64,000 bases of DNA from Romanomermis culicivorax (lineage: Eukaryota; Nematoda; Enoplea; Mermithida; Mermithidae): positions 704,626 through 768,625 of the forward strand of contig CAWUHX010000174.1 in NCBI GenBank assembly GCA_963922205.1, written 5' to 3'. Shown in pieces: positions 15,001 to 24,000 of this stretch (the first letter of the stretch is position 1; every line of letters starts with the position of its first letter). The position numbers were made by a program, and so were the translations under genes. The notes below the pieces were generated by a model, which saw only the letters and a program-made list of their open reading frames with translations, was not told the DNA's origin and ran no database searches.

Positions 15001-18000
15001 ATAGGAAACCATATCCATTTGTTGCACATGGCGTAAAACAAAGAGGTGATACGTATTTCAAGTGATACGTATATTTAATTATTGTGAACAAACTTGGCGT
15101 CTATTTCATGTCCTAACTTGGTGTATTATATGATTTGGATCAAATTTCTCCCATGTGCCTGATCAAATTTACCTTTTATTGACCACAGATAAGTATGTAT
15201 TTGTGAATAATACACATTTATCATTACAGTTGTAGAATTTTTTCGATTGCGTAAATTTTAATCATATTTTTCTATATATAAAAAGATATTCCAATAAAGA
15301 AAACACACATTTTCACAACGAAACATAGCATTTTTGCATGCAAACACGTACGTTCCCAGAATATCTAAAACCAAGACTGTTCATTTGAATTTGAGTTTTC
15401 AAATAAAGCCTTTCCATTGTGTGTTCTGCGAAATATGAGTGATTTTTGATAATCAAACGTTACATTGTCTTTAATAAATTTAAAGACAAAGCAAATAAAG
15501 GTAAATTCGGAGATCAAACATATGAAAAACGGAAGAATCAATTCAACTTTTATTTTATAACGCATTGAACGACTGACGTCAGGTTGGGAGGGACACCAAA
15601 GTGGAATAGAACGTATTCAATGAATAGAAATGGGTAAAAAAGAAAACAGAACAGAAAAAGACAAAAGAAAGCGGACGTCGTGAATCATGATTAACAACAA
15701 CAATGTTTGCTCTGTTCAACAATCAAGAACTGGTCCGATGTTTTTTACAGTGATACATACAAAAAAAACTTATTTAAAAGTTTCGAAAAAGCGACATTAC
15801 TTTACCAACCCGATACGAATGGAATTTAAGCAAAAATAGAGAAAAATGAGGATGGGAGCGAATATGATAACAAATATAACTTTGTGACAGAAAAAAACAA
15901 ATGGAAAAAAGATTACATTTCTAGCTATAGAAAACATTAGCGATTGAAAAAATTGTTAATTCTTTTGCGAACTGCTTCTCGCTTTAATTGAATCTCTTCA
16001 TAACATTTTGTACGTAGATAACGGACTCAACTTTTTCCAGAGTAGATAAAATTGTCATTCCCAAGAAAGGTTGCTTGAACATTAAAAAAACATTATTCTT
16101 TGAACTGGGGATAGCGGTGCCAGCCGTTTGGGAACTGATGATTTCACTACCCCTGCAAACAGTGTGAAGCACATTTTTTTGCACCGTAAAAAAATTTTTC
16201 AACATTATCCAAAAACATGTCCTGTATGAGAATAATGCAAATAAACAAAATTTATATCCAAAGTAAAAAATGATGATCAGCCTTACATTTACTATCTTAT
16301 ACATCAAAATAAAAGAACATTAATCATGTTGATTTCGGATCAGAAAAACACTAGCACACTTAGCCACGCACACACTTAGCCAGCCAGTCAGGATTTCTAA
16401 CGCGGCATTTTTCTCAGCGTGATAGGAGTTCCGTTTCCTGCTTATATTTTATGAGCAAGGTTAGTGATAATGCTTTGGATGACTTCAATATTCCGGCAAA
16501 AAATTTTCAGCCACACTCAACTAAACGCACCTGTAAACTTCCATCACATCCCAAAATGCTCTTTACGTGGGCAAGGATCCAATTTCTAGCCAATGGAGCT
16601 CACGGCTACAGCGTAATCCCCCTGTTCGAAATTCTAAATCAAATCTTAATTTGCTTAGTTGAAATAATTTCGCCGAATTTTGAGACACTCATGAGAGGAA
16701 ATACTTCCAACTCGTTCTCTGAGTTGTGGACGATTTAAATCTTTATCAAAATATGCTGAATTTGGACAATATCACATCATTTCCTTCACTTTTGATACGT
16801 CAGATCACAAAAAATCTGTCTGAATCGTACACTTAGGACTGTATGCATGGAGAATTGTTAACACCGCTCAACTTTAACTTGTATGCATAAAGGTGAGTTA
16901 CAGAGCACCCCATGGGGAGGGGTATGGGGGGTATTACTCCCCTTTCAGATTTGGAAATTCATTTACTACCCCCATAAAAACAGCTCACTATAGCAAAAAA
17001 TTTTGGTAGACTTCATCCTCTCCCCAGTAGGTTATACTAATTCGAGAAAAATTGCAGAATGTGTGATTCTGAGGAATTACTCACTGCTCTTTTTGACACA
17101 TTTACTGAGCAAATGATAATGGGAAAGTATGCAACTTCTGTGCCATATAGCGATTTTTAGGAAAGGATATCAGCACATTAATATATACTACTTGTTGGAA
17201 ATCATTATAAATATAATTGGGAGATGAAATAATGCGTTATGCCTCTTCATGCTCTCCTTTCCTTTTTCCCGCTTCTGCGTTGGGCCTTCTGTGCGCATAT
17301 GGTTACCCAAGCTGTGGCATACTTTCCTGCTATGAGTTGAGACATGTGAGCTCTGTTGACGTGGATCAGAAGTGGTACTTGGTTTCAAACTCGTAGTTCA
17401 TAGTGTAATGGGATTAATAATACTAAAGCCACATTCAACATCAGGACTCTCAATTGGAAGCACTGTTCCAAGCCTAATCAGTGATGGGATAAGCCCATAC
17501 TGCTGAAGATGCTGGTTGAAAAATGTTTCCAAACGTATGTTGTGCCCGATTCTTGAAATGTGCAGGAATCAGTTGGCACAACAGTCTTCGAAGTGTGACT
17601 ATTCTGTACGTATAATTAGTGCATTAAAGTTGCATGATTGGGAGCTGGAAAATGAAGTTGAAATAGTAAATGTTTTTTGACTGTAAAAAGCATAAAGTAG
17701 GGGCATTAATCAGTTATGTAAGTTCGAGAAACTACAATTCCCCCCTCCTTAGCAAAAAGTTGAGAGCAAAAAAAAAAAAGGTCACAGCATATTTCAAGTA
17801 CTACCCTTAAAATTTAAGATTTTACCCCTACCTAAATTTTAGACCTTGGGGACCTCTGGTGAGTTAAGCGCCGCTTAGCTACCTCGCGTCACATTAAATA
17901 TTTTAACGTCAGTTAGAATGACAACTAGAGTTAATTTCCTGTTGAAAGATGAAAAACACACATTTCATTCACTCATGCCAAGTCTTGCGAAGCCAAATAT

Positions 18001-21000
18001 TGGTTTTTCGACGTTGATTTTGTCTAGCTCCAAATATCACACATTAGGTGAGGAATTTTCAACTACAATGCCGCATGAAAAATAGTTGATGCTCTCTTTC
18101 GGCAATAGAACGCGAGTTATCAAGGAAAACCGAGTTCTAGTTTTCATAACCTGCGAAACTAACATAAACCAAGCTTACACTTTAAGAAAATTTGCATCTG
18201 GATTGACGGCTAAATCTCAAAGCTCAATCGTCTAGCCATTTTAGGGTCAAATAGAAAGAGGATATTTCTCTTAATCTTACCTGACAAAGGACTTGCAGCG
18301 ATCACTCAAATATTTTTTCAAAAGATATTTTCAGGTCAGCAACAGGGATTCTAGGCTAAAATTTTTCAGATGAGAGGATATAGAAGCCATAACTCAGGAA
18401 AACATTTAGGGGAGGGTGTAAAAACTTTCAAACAAAAAAATTTTTGGCAAAAAACAGACTTTTTGGCGATTTAGGTAATTTCAGGTATGGGTGAATGACC
18501 AGTTTTTCCATTTTTCAAAGTTCGAGCGAGGATGAGGTTTTACCTCCTACACTTTAGGTTCATCTATGGTAAGGCAAAACAGGAAGCTTTCTCGAAAAAT
18601 CTTTTTCTTGTAAAATGACCTTGTTGGAAAATGGGTGAAAAAAGTAGTTTATACCTTCATTACTATCCGTCCACTGACTATAGCCCACTTTTTCCAAATG
18701 AGCCTCAGAAAGAAAAAATATGTGTATAGAAATAATAAACAACCTGCGTACGCTAGCTCTCCTTTATGCATACCGATTGACGTTAACACGTGTTAAAATG
18801 ATCGACTTCAGAACAAGTTAACGCTAACTCGCGTTAATGCATACGGCCTTTAGCCTTGGATTCTGTAGGAAATCAATGCATAACATTGAAATACTTCCAG
18901 TGTTGAGGTGGGCTCAGGTGCACGTGTTCAGCTTCCGGCGTCGGTGCGCAGGCGGTTGGACGCGGCGAAAAGTGGCGAAAAGAAATGATAAATTTGCATA
19001 GGTTATTTCTGCCACTGTTTCGCGTTTTTGCTGTCTTTTTGTCAGTGTTAAAAAAAGACTTATTTTTATGGAGCGTCGCCGCCATCGTCTTTCTTATAAC
19101 ATTTTTGTTTATTATTTGTTATTGGCGTCGCCCATCGTCACCCAATACACTTTGGACCTGTAAGTGTATTGTTTTGTGAGCGTAGTGGAGGGAGTTCATA
19201 AGTATAGGAGTGGAGACTTGGGTAGGAACTCCTGAGGTACGAGCCAAGGTGTTCTGCCTGAGGTTTAGTGAAAGTTCTGGTGTATATCTGGTGAAACATC
19301 TGGGAGAGTTTGGTGTTTGTTGTTGTTGTTGTTAGCCTGTGGTTAGAACTGTTGCTTTATTGTGACCCCACAGCTGCCAAACAAGTGGTGGCTAAGCCCG
19401 TGTCTAAGGTCGATAAGACTTCTCAGCAGGACCAGAGCAGCGCTTCAGGGAAAAAAGTTGTTTCTAAACCCTCTACGTCGGAACCGACAAAATCGGTCAA
19501 GAGAAGTAGAGATAAGGAAGTAACTTTGGAGTACCTAAGTTCTGTTTTGAGGGACTACTGGGACGTCCATAAGAAGTTTCCCTTAGTGAAGGGAAGGATA
19601 GATTTTTCGACACCGGAGGTGATCGAATTCTTTGCTCAGGATATGCCAGATGATAATAGGAACCAAATCATCTGGGCATTGGTGAATAATGGAGTAGAGG
19701 AGCTTTACGAGAACTACGGGGATCACTTTGATGTTCAGGGTGGTTTCCTGTATGATCATGTAAACGTTCCTGAGCCCATTTGGGAGTATATTTGGCTCAA
19801 GTTCATGCCAAATTGGTTTCATCATTTTGATGCGGAAATAGTGATGGCAGCCGTGAGATACTTATGTACCATGGTGTTGCTAAAGTTAGAACAACAACAG
19901 CTGGGCCCGAGACATATTGGTGCAATTGATGCACGGGCCAAGTCATTTGTCACAGAGAGGTATTATTCTATCTACCTGCGGGGAGAAGGTAGTACTGCAT
20001 TCAGGGAAGCGTATGCCAACCGAATGCAGGAGCACCAACAAACTGCAGTAGATATGGCAGCGAAAAGAAGGTTGTCGGACATGGTTCAGAAATTTTCTGG
20101 TAAATTCCAGAAGGCAGAGGATGAGGAGGGGCAACCCTTCAAGATTCCAATGTTAACGGAAAGACAACCTAGGGATGCATCCAGGACTAGGAGCCAGCAC
20201 TCGCGACAATCGTCTCACTCGCAGGGTCGGCACCAGCCTGGAGTGTTTAAATTACCGTATGCGAATCAACAAAGTCAAGGTAGGTCCACTACCTCAGCTT
20301 CAGGAGTATCTTCCGTAAGTTCCACTCAGGGCTCGTACCAGAGGGGAACTGGAGGGGGATATGGCCGGGGCTGGGGTCAGGGACAGGGTCAAGGTAGACC
20401 CTTTAAGATGGTTAATCCGCAACCGTATAGAGGACAGGCGATGGGCGGACCCCCTCGTGCGGCCCAACCTCGAGGAGTTTTTGGGGGATTCCTCAGGGGT
20501 CGTGGAGCTCGAGGTGGTCCCTACCCTCGCCGTGGTAGCTTCCAATACGGCGGTTATGGTGGCGGCGGGCAACAATAATTTCATATAGCCGCATCACTTT
20601 TGGACCAAAATTTGTTATTTCGTACAAATTTTATTTCAAAAATATAAAAATACAAAAACAAAAATAAAATACAAAATACAAAAAAAATATATTATCTCAT
20701 TTTATTGTTGCTTTAAATTTTAAAATTTTCTAGTTTCCGGTGCTCAAACATTGCCCGGCAAAATTCGTTATTTCCGTCCATCTTATTTCGGGCGTGTATA
20801 TAGCCCTCGTATTTTTCTTGTTTACTTTCAGGGCCTGAAAAAGATGAAGACGTGAAAATTTTATTCGCGTTTATAAAATTATTCCGTAAGTAGATATTTG
20901 AAATATTTTATAGAAAATATTTTTTACTGAGTAGATTTGTATTGGACGGAGCGATGTGGCGAGCGGCCGACCGGGGAGGAAGCGCACCTGGGCCACCTCA

Positions 21001-24000
21001 TCACCGAGGTTGTAAAAACCAGGAAATGGGAGAAGAGGAACGGCGACGCCCCGGATCTAGGCACAGATCGACGTCAAAGTCCAGGCCGAACTACGTTCGT
21101 GATCGTTTCTGGTAGCCCGAAAGGGAGTGCCCTGCCGAATGGATTGGTCAAGGTCGCCGTCACCTGAAGTACCTGGTAGGGGCTGGATCACATCTTGGAG
21201 GGGGTAGCCCCAAAAATTTGTTTTCCGAGGGGAAAACTGTTATGCAGTCGGGGCCTCAGTATGAGACTCAGGCTGCAGAAAGGTTTTCACCTCCCGTTGG
21301 TCGGTTTTGAGGGCCGAGGGATGTTGAGGTGGGCTCAGGTGCACGTGTTCAGCTTCCGGCGTCGGTGCGCAGGCGGTTGGACGCGGCGAAAAGTGGCGAA
21401 AAGAAATGATAAATTTGCATAGGTTATTTCTGCCACTGTTTCGCGTTTTTGCTGTCTTTTTGTCAGTGTTAAAAAAAGACTTATTTTTATGGAGCGTCGC
21501 CGCCATCGTCTTTCTTATAACATTTTTGTTTATTATTTGTTATTGGCGTCGCCCATCGTCACCCAATACACTTTGGACCTGTAAGTGTATTGTTTTGTGA
21601 GCGTAGTGGAGGGAGTTCATAAGTATAGGAGTGGAGACTTGGGTAGGAACTCCTGAGGTACGAGCCAAGGTGTTCTGCCTGAGGTTTAGTGAAAGTTCTG
21701 GTGTATATCTGGTGAAACATCTGGGAGAGTTTGGTGTTTGTTGTTGTTGTTGTTAGCCTGTGGTTAGAACTGTTGCTTTATTGTGACCCCACAGCTGCCT
21801 AACACCAGATCGTATAGTTGTTTACTTAACAAATTGAATGGTTGGTTCTCTATTTCTCTCTTTGCATATTCAGCTAGCATATTTTACCTTAATGCTTCTC
21901 TGTGACATTCCTCAATGTTAAAAATAATCTTTTTAAAGTCTTGATTTTCCTGAGTCACCGGCAGCCATCAGCTCTGGCTAACGGACCCAAAAACGCAAAA
22001 AACATCTACATGACAGCTCAGGTGGCTCGGTACTGCTCAGATATGCTTAGTACGGAAAAACCTTCTTCTGGAAATCTAACACTACCCAACAATGATACTT
22101 ACCTCTGAAAGGAAGCCAATCAGCAGATTTATTCAATTTGTGGAACCAACGCACTTCGATCGGGTTTAGTTCTTTTACGGCTCCCTTTTTGAAAGGAACG
22201 TTAGTTGGTGGAGGACTTCGTCGATCATCTTCACTTCCAACGGCTGTTTTTTTCTCACCGTCTACGAGCTGATTGGAAAAAGCTGTCAAGAATCGTTATT
22301 GGGCACTTAGTCAGAGCAAAGAACCTCAAATCGAACACTCATGAAAATTATTTGCACGATAGACGAACTATAGCCCGTTTTATTTGTAATGATAGACGCT
22401 AGAGATGTATCGGACTTTTTGACCCGTTATGCTACTCGATATTTTCTGACCCGACCCGAAATGGGAAAAAAGACTCCTGCCCCAACCCGACTTGTTATCC
22501 AGTATACCTCTGTGCACTACGGGTCATGGGTCAAACAATCATGTCGATAATTTCCGCTGTTAGAAGAAAAAGCAAAGAAATCTTTTTTCTGCATCCGAAA
22601 TTGAAATTCGGTCATTATTAAAAATAAATTTTCTTGACAAATTTTCCATGAACATATTCAACGAGCGGAATGAATGATCGATGTATAGGCATCGACTAAT
22701 AATTAATTTTTTTGGAAATCGGATGATGGTTTTTCGGGCGACCTATGAATGATAATACCCAATTTTCTATGGCGATTCTTGCATTAATCAGCGTCGAATG
22801 CATACATGTAATTGGGGGGGGGGGAGTGCTATGGGAACCCCCCCAGAAATCGTTGACCATTGGGCGACAGCCCCTCTCAGGATTTTCCAATCCTATGGCT
22901 AGCCATATGGCAGCCGTAGGAACCCCCATACTTTTGGTCGGGAAAATACTGAAAAATGTCAATTTTTGAACAAAAAATGGTCAAAAATGTGAATTATCTG
23001 GGCGCTTCGCGCCATGAATACATTTTTTGGGTCTTTTTAGAAAAAAATTACTATTTTTTAAACTATTTTTCGGACTTTTTTCGTGAAAAAAATCGATTTT
23101 TTTTCCTTGAGAGACCCCTCCCCCCAAAATTTAGGGAATTACTGACCCCCGGCACGAAAAAAGTCGTCCAACCCCCCAGACCTCGGGGCTCCGTTACATG
23201 TATGGTCGAATGTGATTATTTACCAAGCAAATGTATCATTTATGATAATTAAAATGTTGACTATTATGACAATATGATTTTTTTCCTGCTATGCATTATG
23301 ACACTATCACTATCTGTGACGAAAATTTTTTAGCCTTATCTGCTGAAAAAGAATGCTTAAAAATCGTCAAATTTTTCTAATTTATGTAGAATTATTCAAC
23401 AATGTCGTAAGTGTCACAAACACTTTTGAGATAAAAATTCTGTTTAATATTGAGTGTTCCAACAAGGATTGAAATTTGAGCCGTAATAAGTAAAAATGAA
23501 ATTAATTGAAATAATTCTAGATGATAAAACTAGAAAGCAGACACATTTTTACGATTTTCTGTTGGCTATCTAGCAGCGGACTGTGAGTTTACTCAACTAA
23601 GTTTTAACAACTTTTGGACCAAAAAGTTCTATAGTGAAATCTTCGTGTAAACATATGGTACCAATTTCGGTCATTCTTCAATTTACTAGGGTTTTTTTAG
23701 CACGAGACCCATTAGCATTCGTGCTACACAATTGACACGGCTGACAAATGTTACTTTGTTGGTGCCAAACTAATGTGTGAGTTTGTCAGTTACGATAACA
23801 TGCTTTATTATAGTAACTCATGAAATCCTCCTTGATATTGGTACTTTTGAAGGAATATGATATTAATTATATCAGCTCATTCTTATATTATGCACTTGAA
23901 TAGTTGATCGACACCTAAATATTCAGTGGTTAGTTTGGCAATCAAGGCCGTATTTAGGGGGGGGGGGGCCGGGGGGCGGCCGCCACCCCCTTGGAACTTT

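Larger units (their letters stand above)
18901..21804 (+). mobile_element. LTR retroelement with gag-like ORF only (non-autonomous)
   Basis: Complete 2904-bp element: 5' LTR 18901-19383, internal region with one long ORF, 3' LTR 21322-21804, and 4-bp target duplication CCAG (18897-18900, 21805-21808). The LTRs begin TGTT and end AACA. A purine-rich tract (GAGGGCCGAGGGA) directly precedes the 3' LTR, and 'TGGTGGCTAAGC' two bases after the 5' LTR is a candidate primer-binding site. No protease, reverse transcriptase, RNase H or integrase coding is present, so it must borrow these. It lies antisense in intron 2 of the phospholipase gene. One LTR mismatch in 483 bp indicates a very recent insertion. 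Confidence 0.9.

Noticed and set aside
16451..16738. 95-codon plus ORF
   Set aside because: No family motif, no good splice borders, and located in a long intron of the opposite-strand gene.
19310..19373. Gag start at 19310
   Set aside because: The codon there is TTG; the frame is merely open through the LTR end, so it is not accepted as an initiation site.
21130..21210. Segment resembling the end of a small-subunit rRNA ('GGCTGGATCACATC')
   Set aside because: Only about a dozen bases agree; flanking sequence is unlike rRNA.
21240..21600. ORFs in the 3' LTR duplicated from 18873-19179
   Set aside because: Duplicate by LTR structure, not paralogous genes.
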